From contig NC_051108.1 of assembly GCF_901709675.1 (NCBI RefSeq), positions 4,252,631 through 4,316,630 on the forward strand: a DNA stretch of 64,000 bases, written 5' to 3'. Numbering within the stretch: the first letter of the stretch is position 1; every line of letters starts with the position of its first letter. Below are positions 23,581 through 37,227 of this stretch, piece by piece. Made by a program: the position numbers and the translations under genes. The notes beneath the pieces are model-generated. The model was not told where the DNA came from. It worked only from the letters and a program-made list of their open reading frames with translations, and searched no databases. Source of the stretch: Syngnathus acus. Lineage: Eukaryota > Chordata > Actinopteri > Syngnathiformes > Syngnathidae.

Positions 23581-23959
23581 TACCGTATTTTCCGCACTAT
23601 AAGGCGCACCTAAAAACCTCAAATTTTCTCAAGTGCGCTTTATAATCCGGTGCGCCTTATATATGGACCAATATAGATTCGTGGTTGAGGACTAATTTAT
23701 TAAAGTAAGCTTTACGTGTTTATTTTGTGTGTTGTGTGATATTAACGTTTGAGCAACGTTGAGTTATCGATATATCGTTATTGTTTTCACTATTTCGAGT
23801 GTTACTATATTGTGATTGCATTAACGTTTGAGCAACGTTATTTATTCTATGCGCCTTATAATCCGGTGCGCCTTATATATGGACAAAGTTTTAAAATGGG
23901 CCATTCATTGAAGGTGCGCCTTATAATCCGGTGCGCCTTATAGTGCGAAAGATACGGTA
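23581..23959. mobile_element. TA-MITE, long-core subfamily
   Basis: It has TACCGTATTTTCCGCACTAT at the left and the inverted end at the right (GCGAAAGATACGGTA, two changes). The core is as in 1783 and 19995. Confidence 0.88.
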
Positions 23960-24919
23960 ATCACTTTCCCATATTTAGGAGCTTGGGGGTTAACGACGTA
24001 TCAATTTAAATTCTTGCCATCCTGGTTGCACATCTTTTTTTTTACCTGGATGCCACTACCCACAACTCCCTCCATCCTTTTTCTCTCTCTCTCTCATACA
24101 CACACACACGCCCACACTTATCTGTCATCTTTGAAAAGCAGATGGCTGCTTTCCGGCACCACATGGCCAACACTCAGGAGATGTGGGGAGTTCTTTAAGT
24201 AGAAAATTACTTTCAATCTGCTGTGGAAACCGCAGAACCGCCATCCCCCCCCTTCGCTTAATTCAGTCCCACTTTCGGGCCCCCAACAACAACTGATAAA
24301 TGCGGCACTAGGTTTACATTTCCAGTCTCTTCATCTACTGTGGTTTATTATGTAAATAGGTTACACCTAATTAACATGTCAAACACAACACAAGGTCATT
24401 ACGTGAGATTATTAAAACACTCAACTGCCTGAGAAATTCCTGCTCTCAATTTCTGCCCCCCCCCTTCCCTAAATAAATTTCTATGGAGAGTCACATTCAA
24501 GATTCAAAATGGGAGTCAGTCTGTGAATGGTATAAGAATACAAAATAGTAGAAGAAGAGCCTTTTAAATGGGGGTTGATTATTTTAGTAGTCTTTTTATG
24601 GATTACCTATATGAGCTCATTTAGTTGTGATGGGCTGCAATAGATTAGATGAGATCACCTTTAAATCAACATTTTCTCTTTGGAATTAAGTATAACGTGG
24701 GAAAGCACTATCAAACTGTTGACATCAATTATTCATCAACTTTGTAAGTAATGTTTTAAAATCATAAAAGTCTAATCAGATATCTGATTGTGTTAAGATT
24801 AAATTTGATTATGCTTGAGGGATTTATGAATGATTATTTTTCAGGCAGACAATTTGACAATTCATTTCAAATGATATGACCTAGTAAGCAATGTTATGGC
24901 TGAAATCTGCGGTACTTAC

Positions 24920-25101
24920 GATGTGGAGCATGATGTAGTCACCCAGCCGCGGGGCACTGTCGATGCGAACGAGGATGCCATCTTTGATGGTGGTGCTAAA
25001 ACCGACGGCCAGCCGGTCTGTCCGCGTGCTGGGCCTTTCGTTATTAGGCCACGTGTATGTGATCAGACCTCCTCCTTTGCCGAAGATGTAGGTGGTGCCA
25101 G
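24920..25101 (-). CDS. nrxn3: neurexin-3 LNS6 domain, first half (shared alpha/beta exon)
   Basis: This is a 182-bp exon with acceptor TTTCCACAG and donor ATC/GTAAGT. It encodes [17 protein letters not shown], a [20 protein letters not shown] segment and LGDYIMLHI, which is the start of the last LNS (laminin-neurexin-sex hormone binding globulin) domain. This domain forms the neuroligin/LRRTM/cerebellin-binding face. The exon enters in phase 1, taking its first base from either the EGF exon or the beta exon, and leaves in phase 0. TTYIFGK, NERPSTR and DSAP match neurexin-3 with a few conservative changes. It is the 5' boundary of the intron that contains tp53. Confidence 0.95.
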
Positions 25102-25186
25102 CTGTGGAAACATGTGGAATATGATCAGCTCAAGCTTGCACTGGAATATCATTTTTTAAAGCGTCAAAATGGTTGCCTACTGGAGT

Positions 25187-25370
25187 GTGTCAGAAAATTT
25201 GAATATTGTGATAAAGTTCTTTATTTTCTGTAATGCAATTAAAAAACAAAAAATAAATTAATAAAATATTTCAGTTGATTTGTAATGAATCCAGAATGTA
25301 TGACATTTTTGTTTTTTTAATTGCATTACAGAAAATAAAATCACAATATTCTAATTTTCTGAGACAGTCA
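25187..25370. repeat. long imperfect palindrome next to the LNS6 exon
   Basis: The left arm (GTCAGAAAATTTGAATATTG and TTATTTTCTGTAATGCAATT) is repeated inverted at the right (AATTGCATTACAGAAAATAA and CAATATTCTAATTTTCTGAG). Loop DNA lies around 25260-25300. It resembles a widespread fish palindromic MITE. It lies 86 bp upstream of the LNS6 exon in transcript direction. Confidence 0.8.
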
Positions 25371-25844
25371 TATATGCAAACAAAAAAAGAAAACATTTTT
25401 AAAAGCTCTTGAGCTGACCGATGGGATCTTTGCATCAATGCTTTTATTGCACATCATTCTCAGAGTTTCACTCCTTTCCAAGTCACCTAAACATCTGCTT
25501 TGGCCTTGTGATGGCTGCCCAGCTGTTTCACTTTACCTCCCCATGAAGCAGCCAGCAATGTGTGCTCCGTTGTCCCTAACACCCCGGAGACTACACAAAC
25601 ATATGGAGGAGGGCAAGTAAGACAGAGTTGAGGCTCTACCCACCAGATGACTGTCTGTTTGTCTACAGACACACAAACAGGTCAGAATTTTGCAAACCTC
25701 AGGAGAAATGCAAATGGAAAGCTCATGTTATAACAAAATTATTTTGGTATCAATCCAATACCGATTAAATCTCGATTTCTGTGTATAAATAGCGCATTTC
25801 CTGAATGGCGAAGCATCTTGCCGAAAACAATAATGCTGCTAGAA

Positions 25845-26152
25845 CACAGGTGTCAAACTCAAGGCCCGGGGGCCAGATACGGCCCGCCACATCATTTTAT
25901 GTGGCCCGCGAAGACAAATTGTGCATCAAATCCGTGTGTCATTACTAGAATTGCAAATTGTCTTCACTTTTAATAATATCTCTTCTTTTTTAAATATTTG
26001 ACCAGTTTTTACTCGTCTGATTTGAAAACGAGTTATTTGTCAGTTTGTTTTGTAGCTTTTACTGTATATAATATGAGGTTGACAGTCATAATGGCCCTCC
26101 CAAAGAAGCTATGACTACAATCTGGCCCACGAAAAAAAGTTTGACACCCCTG
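25845..26152. mobile_element. hAT-like MITE with perfect 8-bp target duplication
   Basis: Perfect TGCTAGAA copies flank the element at 25837-25844 and 26153-26160. The ends are CACAGGTGTCAAACTC and GTTTGACACCCCTG. The 8-bp duplication and CAGGGGTG-type ends indicate the hAT superfamily. There is no coding capacity. Confidence 0.93.
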
Positions 26153-26420
26153 TGCTAGAAGGACAACAGCTCACAGCCTGCAGCCACATTGGAACGGATG
26201 TGGCCCTCACTTTTCCTGTCGCCTCAGATTTCTTCTTGCCAAAAAGAGTTGGGATGCGATTCTCTCGCAAACTTCCCAATCACATCTAGCGCACTTTTTT
26301 TTTTTTTCTGGAGGGGAAGACGATGATGACGAGCGTCAAAGATACAAGCACCCCGGGGAGCCAATTATCACATTGAAGAGATTTACTCAGTATTTCTGGA
26401 GGACAATGTATGAAGGTCTG

Positions 26421-26422
<2 letters not shown>

Positions 26423-26481
<59 letters not shown>
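26423..26481. repeat. AC/GT microsatellite
   Basis: An uninterrupted AC dinucleotide run of about 29 units. Open frames of alternating Cys-Val in this region are translations of it. Confidence 0.97.
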
Positions 26482-26483
<2 letters not shown>

Positions 26484-26760
26484 AAGCCCGCACACAAACT
26501 AGTGATGCAGACAGGCGTATGGCGGCACAAATGCACATTGTGACGCTCAAGCATGAAAAGTGTGCACACCCACATGATGCCCTCTCACATACAATCAGTG
26601 AGGCTGATTACGTCCGCAGATAAGAAGACGGTGAACCCGAGAGCTACAAAATCTAGCACGTTTGTCTCCTGCTGGGCCCACGCCTCAGCAGCTATTTTCC
26701 ACTGAACTGCATCATTTTCAGGCATTCATTGACTACATTACACTTTGCTCACATGTAAAG

Positions 26761-27015
26761 CACGGGTTTCAAAGTTAAGGCCCGTGGACCAGATCCGGCC
26801 CGCCAGATCATTCAAGCAAATTATATGTCAACTTGAATGATTCTTGCTAAATTCTGTCCTGAAATATTTGTCATGTGTAATAAACAAAACATTTTATTGT
26901 AACTTGAACAATGATTGAACAAATTGTTATCCTTGACATCTAATTTCAAAGCTATCATATTTTTGTGTGAGGGGAAACAAAGTGGCCCGAGACAAAAAGA
27001 AGTTCGACACCACTG
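26761..27015. mobile_element. hAT-like MITE, diverged copy
   Basis: It begins CACGGGTTTCAAAGTTAAGG and ends GTTCGACACCACTG. It is flanked by ATGTAAAG and ATGTGAAG (7 of 8 bases equal). The interior differs from the other copies, suggesting an older or separate subfamily. Confidence 0.75.
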
Positions 27016-27771
27016 ATGTGAAGCTTTTATGAGTTGCATTTATATTTATGGAAAAAAGAAATCCACCTCAAATATTTTTTTTCTACATTCAGCAACTTGA
27101 AAAAAATGATGCTACACAACAAGGTTTTTCTTTTTTTGCTATCACCCAAAATAATTGGTATCGGTCGACCGGCTGTCTGTGTAGGGCCGTGATTCATTGT
27201 ATCTGTGCTTTGCCTCCATTTAGAGACACTTACTGTAGGAGGAAAGCTTCTGTCAAAGTCATGGCCTCTATTTTCCAAGTGGACCCATGAGGCATGGAAG
27301 ACCAGACTTAAGGTCAGGACACCTGTCTGCAGAACAGAACCATGTCCTGTCTTTTAAGACCTTCTGTGACACAATTCAACTTACATAGGAGAGTGAGAAA
27401 AGAATGAAAGTAGCAGACACAGAGATGAATGATGGACACTTCATTTTTATGGACACTTCCTTTTTATGAACAAAATATAAAACCTTGCCTGGCTGAACCA
27501 ATGGAAATTTGAAATTCTATGAAGTTCAATGATTCCTCATTGGCGACAATAATGACCATGCGTGTAAGCAAATTTTTTTCAATGCTATCGGTCAGCAGCC
27601 AAAAGAGGCGAGCAGATGCTACATTTGCGAAAAGCGGCTAATTACACGAGTCCAGCCCTCACAATCAAACTGTAATAAAGCCTTCTGCTGTTTGGAAGCA
27701 GCTGGTAGTGTTGATAGCCATCGACAAAGTCTGCATGGAGAAAGGCTGTGTTGTTGGACTGTCTATTATAG

Positions 27772-28017
27772 TACCGTATTTTCCGCACTATAAGGCGCAC
27801 CTAAAAACCTCCAATTTTCTCAAAAGCCGACAGTGCGCCTTATAATCAGGTGCGCCTTATATATGGACCAATATTGAGCCACTACAGCAGGCGTGTCCAA
27901 AGTCCGGCCCGCGGGCCAAATGTATATATCTTATATATGGACAAAGTTTTGAAATGGGCCATTCATTGAAGGTGCGCCTTATAATCCGGTGCGCCTTATA
28001 GGGCGGAAAATACGGTA
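27772..28017. mobile_element. TA-MITE, composite subfamily
   Basis: It has full TACCGTATTTTCCGCACTAT ends. The interior has GCAGGCGTGTCCAAAGTCCG and CCCGCGGGCCAAATG, as in the copies at 8770 and 5329. Confidence 0.88.
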
Positions 28018-30034
28018 CATATATTTATGTAATGTGTTTATGGATGTGTAAAAAAATAATTTCCCCTTTTCACCAAGCAAGCATTAAAAACACAGCAGGT
28101 AAATTGTCTGATTGAGGCCATATACAATCATTACCTCTGACGCAAACACGCATGTTTTCCCCCCTCATACTCGCTTCGGCTTCCAGCGTGTTCACACCCC
28201 AGGGGATAAAAAATGAACACAATTAAGATCGGATGTGGTCAAATTCTGTAAGCTCTGCAAAGATATCTAAAAAGCAAGTGTGATCCTCCTGTCACGCTCC
28301 ATTCGCGGGCGATTATCAGGCTTGTTGTCCTCGGCGCAATAAACAATAAAGAACAGTTGACAGAGGAGAAGAAAATACAAGATAGTGAGGGGTGTAATCA
28401 CTAGGAATCATCTCCATTTTACAACCTCCTATTTCATAATTCATATTTCCAACTGTTGCCTCTCCCTTCAGGGATAGGGTGAGGGACGGTTGAGTGGCTT
28501 TCGCTCAGTGTGTTTGTGTTTATGTGTGTGTGTGTGTGTGCAGTATACACATTCACAAACTATATACTGTATAGACTTATGTATGTGTGACTTTCTGATG
28601 TCACTACTCGTTGCGGGCAAATGTTCCATCACTCATTACTGGCATGTGGTAAAAAAAAAATAAAAAATAAATAAATAAAAGTATTTGATGGATGAAGGGC
28701 TCGGTGCTATTACTAGTGTCTTTGGAAAGCAGGAAACAGGAAAGCCTTGAATGATTTACACTGGCTATTTTTTTCAATATAGCAAAGACACATGGAATAG
28801 ATTGAAACAAAGGAAAAACAAATAAGTGTGAAAAATTGAACAGCCAGGAGTGAAGAAAGAGTCACTTTCATTGTTTTTTTGTTTGTTTTTTCCTCTCGCA
28901 AATTTACCCTTGAGATATACCATGGATGTACCACAGGATGTCAGACTTATTATTTGAGCCCAGCACAAAAAAAAAAATCTGCCAATGGAGGTTTAGTTGC
29001 AAAAGTACATAGACAACTTAACTCATCCTGGTAATTTGTGAGTTTTAACAGTCTAATGAAGTCAGTGGTTTGAAAAGTAGAAGGAATGACAAAGAGGATT
29101 TAGGTCGGGAAGGAAAGAAGGGTTGATGCTGTGATGCATGCAGCATTCGAGGATAGAGTAACAACCCCGTCTGCTGCTGCGGCGGTCGAATTTTTGGCTA
29201 GCGATAACGGGGATAAAAAGAAAGTGAAAAGCGCTCAAGTGAAAGAAGAGCATAGACAAACAAAAGCAGCAAAGGCAGGCCAATGTCATCTTGAGATGGC
29301 GAAATGACACCATTTGTAGAGCTTGGCAATCCCTTAAACCTGATTGACAATTCTTTCCATCTCCAGAATATACATTTTGTTGATTTTCATTTTCCAAAAT
29401 TTCGAACAAAGGTTTCTCCCCTGAATTTCTATCTTTCATAATGCATGAGAATGTGAGCGAGAGTGTGTGAGGCATATCACTTGAGGGACAGATCATCCAA
29501 AACCCTGCAGAGGATTAAGCCAAGCAGATCCCCCAAAAGAATAAAGCATTCAAAGATGGCTCAGACTGGAAGCGTATTTTATAATTGAATCTTCCCTTGA
29601 GGATGGCGGAATTCTCTTTTCATTCTTTGTTTGTCTTTGCAATGACCGAAAAGCCTAGTAAAAGATCCTATCCCAAGATCTACCAAAACCAAGCATGATA
29701 TAATACCTAATTTGTAAAGTTTTTGAAGCAATCCAGTCCAACTAGGCTTTGCAGTACTGGGAGGTGACAATATAGAAAGAATTTTGTTCTCCAATTGAGA
29801 CAGATAGTATTGCAGAGTAATTTTTCAGTACATGTCAACAAACCGCAGTGGCAAATGGATTTTGACATTTGCCTCAGATTGGCTGTGCGCAGAATGTAAT
29901 GAGCCGCAAAAGATTGACTCTTTGTCAGACTGACTGTCATATTTCTACCAAGCAGCCCTCTCAAGCATTTTCTGGACGGGGTAGTTAACTTGTGTTCATT
30001 TCAAGACACAGTACCTTTGAGGCTCTCCCCAACT

Positions 30035-30236
30035 TACCATATTTTCCGCACTATAAGGGGCACCTAAAAACTTCCAATTTTCTCAAAAGCCGACAGTGCG
30101 CCTTATAATCAGGTGCACCTTATATATGGACCAATATTGAGCACTACAGCAGGCATGTCCATTTTAAAATGGGCCATTCATTGAAGGTACGCCTTATAAT
30201 CCGTAAATACGCACTTATAGTGCGGAAAATACGGTA
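30035..30236. mobile_element. TA-MITE, composite subfamily with internal deletion
   Basis: The ends are intact (TACCATATTTTCCGCACTAT and AGTGCGGAAAATACGGTA). The captured block is cut short after GCAGGCATGTCC and joins directly to ATTTTAAAATGGGCC, so it is a deletion derivative. Confidence 0.85.
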
Positions 30237-31550
30237 AATTGTTTTCATTTGATTCATTCATATTTTTGGAGAAATTAAAAGAAAAATTTCACATAACACT
30301 TTGAAATGAACTGAACTCAACTGCTCGAACATGAATCACATTTAATATGCAGTCTGCAGCGTCCTTTCAGTTTCTTTTTATGGATGCAATGAAAAATATA
30401 TTAATAATCACCTGTAATTTCCTTATGGAGTCAGCAGGAGACTTTACGAACAAGCTTTTACAGTGGCACTCAGACCTGCAGCTGGCTATTTACGTCCAGA
30501 CTAAAACATACAGAGACTCGAGAAACTATTGAGAAAGTAGCAAAGCACCATTTTTTTGTGCCCACCTTGTTTGATTGCAACTTTTTAGTTTTGGGCTGGT
30601 TTCATGTATCTATTGATCTAAAAGACCAACTTAGCTGAAGTTGGGAAGGCTCGGTGGAATTTAGAGGGTACTGGCATGGAACAAGCCGGCCACTCGATGT
30701 CTTAGCTTAATTAAGGGCAAAAGCAAAAACGTGTGAGAGAGATTTACTGATACTCACGGGAGGTTGAATCAAGCACTTACCCCGTTACATTCGAGATAGT
30801 GCTTTAAAAGACAAGGAAACTTTTAAGTGAATAAACTAGCTGGATTTAACAAATCATATCCTGAGGGAATACTTTAGCAGCCTCCAATAAGTACAATTTC
30901 ATGATAGTGAAAAAGCAGATTTTTGTTGAATAAAAACTTGTGGTCAGTGGAAGAATTATAAAGATGGTTACAATTTGAATAATACTGCGGGGCTAATAAA
31001 TAAATACAACAAATTAATAAAACAGTCTAAGTAAACCTAGAATCTACCAAGTACCTTTACGGCTTATTTCTTTTCACCTTTCCCTATTGGCCTTTTTTCT
31101 TAACTCAATTTCTTCTAGAATATCTATCTCCATTCCAGCCGTACCAGCCAGCTCCGGTTGCTCCCTTTGAAGATGTACTTAGCTCCACTGACGAGAAATG
31201 TAAAGCAAGTGATGGCAGCTTTCAACAGCTCATGAAAGGGAAAAGAAATCTTCCTCTCTGTGCGAGTGAAATGGATTGGAAGGGTAGGTGGTGGGGGGTG
31301 GGGGGGGGTGTTGCAGGGCTATGGGCGGTGAGGACAAGGACTCTAGGCAGAAGCTTACTTCAATCCCTCAGCTGCACTTAGCGTACATTTGAGCTCACAC
31401 AATACGTGAAAATGAGTAAAATGTAATGAACGTACAAACAGTCGCCATGGTTTCATCATGCACATGCAGTATTCTTCCAACAAATGTCCAGAAAATGTTT
31501 TCCTCAGACACCATGCGATTGAATCTAACTGTTCAATTCATAAAATTAAA

Positions 31551-31650
31551 TACCGTAAAAAAACAATTCTCAAATTTTGAACCCTGAATCACAAATTTTA
31601 GCTGGTGCGGTTTATAGTCCAGTGCGGTTTATAGTCGGAAAATTACGGTA
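31551..31650. mobile_element. TA-MITE fragment, GGTGCGGTTTATAGTC subfamily
   Basis: The right part is TAGCTGGTGCGGTTTATAGT with end CGGAAAATTACGGTA. The left end is degraded (TACCGTAAAAAAAC). Confidence 0.75.
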
Positions 31651-33370
31651 ATTACTGTTGTGGAGACAATTAGAGACACATGAGCTAGCTAGGTACCTAT
31701 CAAGCTAATAGAAAGGCAAGCTCAAGTTCTGGAACCATTGATAGTCTAGACAGGAGTTTTTGTTGTATCAAAAAGAAGACTTCAATACATGGGCAGCGCC
31801 AAATACCACAATCGCACCACAGGGTCCCGTTTTACTGCAGTGTTGGATTATGAATACTGATGAAGATTTGTTTTCCTCTGCTCATACAGACAATCAATAA
31901 GAGCACATATCTGCGATAAATAGGACTGGAATTAGTTGTCTGGCTTTGTAATGCACAACACTCCCTTCATGAGATGAGAACATAGTATGATTTCCACGAA
32001 AAGCAAGACGTAAAAATGATTTTATTCCATGAAGAGTGTCAGGGAAGTGACAGAAATGACTGGAGGGCATACTCCATTTTACAAAAACAGAATATACGGT
32101 GTACAGCTCAAGAACTAGCCGACCTGACAAGCAGTTGTAAGAAATGATAATGAGAAATCATCCAACATGTCTTGAGATGAAACATTTTATTCTGTCGAAA
32201 AATTAGATTGTTTTGATCAAGCGAAACTTTTATTTTGTTGTCAAGTGTTTCTTCTTTAATCATGCAAGAAAAGGGAAGTAATAAATTTTTTATATAATGC
32301 ACAGATTAGGAATGTTTTACAATAAATTACTTTTAAATATTTATTCACATCAGTGAGGTTTTGCTCCTTTTGTATTAACCAAACAGTTTATTTTTGCTGG
32401 GAAAGCATTATGGTTTTTTTTTGGGCAGCATCATTTCTTATAAGATAAATAGTATTTTTATGCATTCAAATATTTCTCCTTCAAAAGTTCAGTTCTTATA
32501 ATTAAAGAGCAAACATTCACTTAAGGCTCCTTAAAATGCAACTTATTAGATTTTGAACCTCAGTGCCACAGAGTAGGGTTACTAATTGTTATTGTTGATT
32601 GCACTAAGCCTCCAATTATCCCAAACATACATTCTGATCCAATTAAAAATGGCAGGTTGAAGTTTACACACTGGGTGGCTCTGTGACCGAGTTGTGGCTA
32701 CAAGTGTTGCTTCCTCTGCACACCTCACACAATCGTCATTTTGACACTCCTTGACTTCCATTAAAAAAAAAAAGAAAATCACGATTATTCAGCCAGAACA
32801 CATCACAACAACACTCATATTTCTCCTGAGACTGGGATAAATGGATCATTCTCACACTACCAATGAATCAATAAAACATTAGGCTGAAGAAAAAAGTGAA
32901 TCCCACAAGAACAGCGGCAGACAGCGAAAGGGTTGGGAAACCTAAAAAGGCTCCTCCCCTTTGTGTAGTCTGAGTGTTTACTAGCCTGACTTCTAACAAA
33001 CAAAGCAGCAAAACGTGACTCAAAAATATTTACCTAGCCTTGCTACTATCAATAAAAAATCTGATAACGGGAGCCAAAGCTGCATAAAGTGCTCAAAGTA
33101 AATTAAGCGGTGTGAACTTGACACAGCTACCTCAAGGTCCTGAAAGTTAAACTATTTGCTTGCTTGCTTCTTCTTGCAGGAATAACAGATCGATGCTTGT
33201 TGATGGTGTGATTGAGGCAACTTCCCTCTACAAATATTTCCACTGAGCAAATTTCCCACTTCGCATTAAGTACAACCTAACCTTTAGTTCTTGAGAAGAC
33301 AATTTTGAAATAAATAAAAAAAACAACAACACACATATACTAGCGATTCAGATTTTGCTGCTTATTATAG

Positions 33371-33721
33371 TACCGTAATTTCCGGACTATAAGGCGCACC
33401 AAAAAACCTAAAATTTTCTCAAAAGCCGACAGTGCACCTTATAGTCCGGTGCGCCTTATATATGGACCAAATTCCTAAATTTAAACTGGCCCGAAGCACT
33501 GTGTCATGAAATCAATCATAAGTGGCCCGCTGAAGACTATGAATCATGAATCAAAAAGACTATGGATCATTATTTTGTGATTATAAAGTAATGTGTTGCA
33601 TCTGAAGTTGAAATAAAAAAGATAAAATGGAGAATGATTTGATTTGGATTAAAAATCTGACATGATGCATTAATGGTGCGCCTTATAGTCCGGTGCGCCT
33701 TATAGTCCGGAAAATACGGTA
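33371..33721. mobile_element. TA-MITE, GGACTATAAGGCGC subfamily, full length
   Basis: It is a 351-bp copy with both ends (TACCGTAATTTCCGGACTAT and inverted AGTCCGGAAAATACGGTA). Interior: AAACTGGCCCGAAGCACTGT and a tail GGAGAATGATTTGATTTGGA. It is the best representative of this subfamily here. Confidence 0.88.
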
Positions 33722-34273
33722 ACCAAAATGTAGCGAAAGCATTCAGCTTTTATTTTCTGTGGCCAGCTCATTCAAGAAGTGATTGGAAAAGAGGAAAAAT
33801 AGGTGAGTCAACTGCCAATGAAGTTTTGAAGTGAAATATAGCTGAGAGAGGAACTGCCCAACTAGATCTGGAAATGAAAAAGATAGATAGTCGGGTAGCG
33901 GTGACAAAATGGGTTGTAAAAACGCATTGGGAATCTCAGAACAGAGTAAAGAGGAGTGACTTATGAAGCACCAAGTATTACTTGTCAAAAGTCACACTTT
34001 CCTCTCCAGGGACACAAATTCCTGTTCTTTCCTAAAGGCCAATAGCACTCCACCTTGCCAATTATGTCCTTTCGCTAGGAGCTATCTCCCCGTCCCTGAC
34101 CTTTTTCACGCCATCCCCAACCGGCTAGACTCCAAGCCGCCACTTTCTCGCACACTATCCATTGCAGTATTGACAGCACAAAGACAAAGGGGGGAGGGGG
34201 GGTTGTTGATTTTTAATCACATCACACCATGGAAGAGATTGTTATCTGTGTGGGAGTCTTGGATGCACCCAAT

Positions 34274-34461
34274 TACCGTATTTTCTGGACTATAAACCGA
34301 TATCTTTTGCACAAGCATTTATATTCCAGTGCGGATGATGATTTTTATGATATTGTATGATTTGTGCTAAAACATAAAAACTAAACTAAACGGGATTTTA
34401 GCCAAATTTTAGCTGGTGCGTCTTATATTTGGGTGCGGTTTATAGTCGAGAAATTACGGTA
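34274..34461. mobile_element. TA-MITE, GGTGCGGTTTATAGTC subfamily
   Basis: The ends are TACCGTATTTTCTGGACTAT and TATAGTCGAGAAATTACGGTA. The interior TTTTAGCTGGTGCGTCTTAT is shared with 31551, 43879 and 50371. Confidence 0.82.
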
Positions 34462-35457
34462 GATTGTGCAGCTGTACTTAATATTATGAGAGGTTAAAAT
34501 TTGTGATTAGTTAATGGTTTCAATTTGAATGAAAACTACTTGGCAATTTTGTTGTTGTTGCACATTTCACAAAAAAAAAAAAAAAAGACCACATTTCTGG
34601 ATAATCCATGTGTTGACTGAAAATGCTGCTTAGCTGTGAGTTTCCACGTCCATTTGCAAAACGTGAACTGGTCAGGCTTTTTCAGGCTTCAGTGCTTCCT
34701 GATGGGCCGATTTAGCAGAGCTCCATAACCCAATCAAATTACAGATAATTAAAACCAGAAACCCATTTAAAATCCAGAGGGTGGTTGAAAAGCATTAATG
34801 TGAGAAATCAAGCAGATGGCTCTAAAATATTCAGATAATCCACACACAATATGCACTTTCTACATTTTGCTCCTCTCATCTCGCTCGTCTCAATAGTATT
34901 ATTTTTACATGCACGATGTAGGCGTGATTAAATATTTGTGAGCTCTCTAAATACTTCACATGCTTTACAAAGCTAATGGAAATCACGCCGCTGTCTGAAT
35001 CAGACCTTCAACTTTAAATTGAATGTCTCTACTCTATTTGAGAGCCACGGGAGGATGAAGAACACGTGACGGGCCCTTTATCTTCTTGCTCATGAGGTTC
35101 TAACCAGAGGACCCGCAGTTGCTTCTAATGCCACTGATCTGCATCGTATTCATTAACGCTGGTATATGTGAGCCTGGCGTGCTCGGGTGCATGTGGTTCA
35201 ACATGTCGCTGAGTGGCCACTCGATCGGAAAAAAAGCTAAGTGGTTAAAAGGCCACTTTGAGATTAAAGTTTGACTGCACTGTCTGGATATTTATTTATT
35301 TTTTTACTTCAATGTTAGACTATTTCTGTTTCCCCAAGGAAGACTTTACTAGCTCTCAGACAATATCATATTTTCTGACCTTGTTAACAAGTGAAGGCGC
35401 TTGTGCGATCTCACACGTTTTGTGTATTCCTAAGGATGTTGTACAGGTTATAGTATA

Positions 35458-35766
35458 TACCGTATTTTCCGCACTATAAGGTGCACCGGATTACAAGGCA
35501 CCTTTAATGAATGGCCCATTTTAAAACTTTGTCCATATATAACGCGCACCGGATTATAAGGCGCACCTTCAATAAATGGCCCATTTTAAAACTTTGTCCA
35601 TATATAAGATATATACATTTGGCCCGCGGGCCGGACTTTGGACACGCCTGGTGTAGTGGCTCAATATTGGTCCATATATAAGGCGCACCTGATTATAAGG
35701 CGCATTGTCGGCTTTTGAGAAAATTTGAGGTTTTTAGGTGCGCCTTATGGTGCGGAAAATACGGTA
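35458..35766. mobile_element. TA-MITE, composite subfamily
   Basis: It is complete with TACCGTATTTTCCGCACTAT ends. The interior contains TTTGGCCCGCGGGCCGGACT. It is in the same orientation as 5329. Confidence 0.88.
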
Positions 35767-36167
35767 TAATAATAAAAATAATAGCCAGTTTTTCTCTTCA
35801 AACTTGAAAAGCACAAACTGTAAGCCACACCACACTGAATAATTTGCAACAATACCGGACAAGAAATCCCAATTGTGTTGACTTCTTAGCATAATGTGAC
35901 AGTAAGGACACGCATTTTATTCAAGAGCAAAAAGACGACATCAAGACAAAAAGGACCTTTTGCTGCAAAGCGTACACTATGGGCTATTAAACAATACTAT
36001 AGTGCCTACAGCTAATAGCTAGACCGATAGATCATTTATTCATCCCGTGAGGACAATACACAGCAGGTAAGGTGACATCATTTCTTTTATAGCTGTGAGT
36101 CATTAAAAGTTGCAATCGTGAATCTACTCAGCCAGTGAGTGACCAGATATGTCTGGTACTACTGTAC

Positions 36168-36222
36168 TATATAATAATAATAATAATAAATATAATAATA
36201 AGAACAATATTAATGATAATAA
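36168..36222. repeat. TAA/ATA-rich low-complexity tract
   Basis: Imperfect AATAAT trinucleotide repeat. Confidence 0.85.
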
Positions 36223-37227
36223 TATTTTCCTTCCTTATTCGTTCTCATTCTGATATTGAACAAGAACAAAATGTGTAAAGCACAGATGAACACACGGCTA
36301 TTGTGCCTCTTCACTTAATCAACAACCACCATAAGATTCAATGCAGCACTTTGGTATTGATTTGGCTCTCCTCTGTGGTCAATGGTGACTCGAATAATAA
36401 GGTCTGTTTCCACATCAGTTCCACTGTTAAAGGTCAGGGAAGATGTTTTTTGTCACATTGAATCATTCATTGTAAAGTGTCATGAACAATTACTGATGGC
36501 TTGCATTGGTGCAGATTTGTGGAATTCTTGGTAGTTGATAAAACAGAGCCACTGCCACCAAATAAATTTGACATTTGCAAATTGGGCTGATGCTGCCTGG
36601 AATGGCACTGATATGCACATTATGGAAAGTCATTGGGGGTGAATATTTCCTTGGCTCTCCAAGACTCTGATAAGCTCTTCTCCGGCCACACAACAGGGGG
36701 GGCGGGGTTCATTTCTGCTGTGTCCCGCATGTCTTCTCACAATCCAGGCCAAATGGGCCTGTTTCACTCTAACGCTGTCACGAATGGCGCTCAATCCATT
36801 TCAAGCCTGCGGCTTGCCATTAAAACAGCTAGCGAAAAAGGAGCTTGGCCGTAGAGTTTAATATGGAGAAACTCAAAACAAGAGCCTTAGATGTATAAAG
36901 AAGGAAAACAAAGTGAGCAGTGGCTATTTATAAAGATGAATGGATTCAGCGGTTGTGGAATTAACGAGAGCAACAAACCGCCGCGCGTGGGAATCATTGT
37001 TTAGATTACATTCAGGTAACACATGGCTGAATACTCGCTTATGGAGCGAGCTAAGCCCGTCTCGCTCATATGCGGCTTTCGCAATCTTCACCTTTCTTCT
37101 GCCAAGCTCTTTTCATGTTAGTCCAACGAGATGAATCAGAGGAAACGGTGATTCGAGGCAGTCAGTTGGAGCAACACAATGGTGAGTTATCACTTGGTAG
37201 TTGGACAACAATAACTCAAAGAGGAAG

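Larger units (their letters stand above)
17181..24919 (-). other. nrxn3 intron, part downstream of tp53
   Basis: It contains one hAT-like MITE, four TA-MITEs and an inverted-repeat element at 20863-21135, listed separately. I see no coding exon in between. Confidence 0.7.

Noticed and set aside
26286-26575. Cys-Val repeat peptides on the minus strand
   Set aside because: Product of translating the AC microsatellite.
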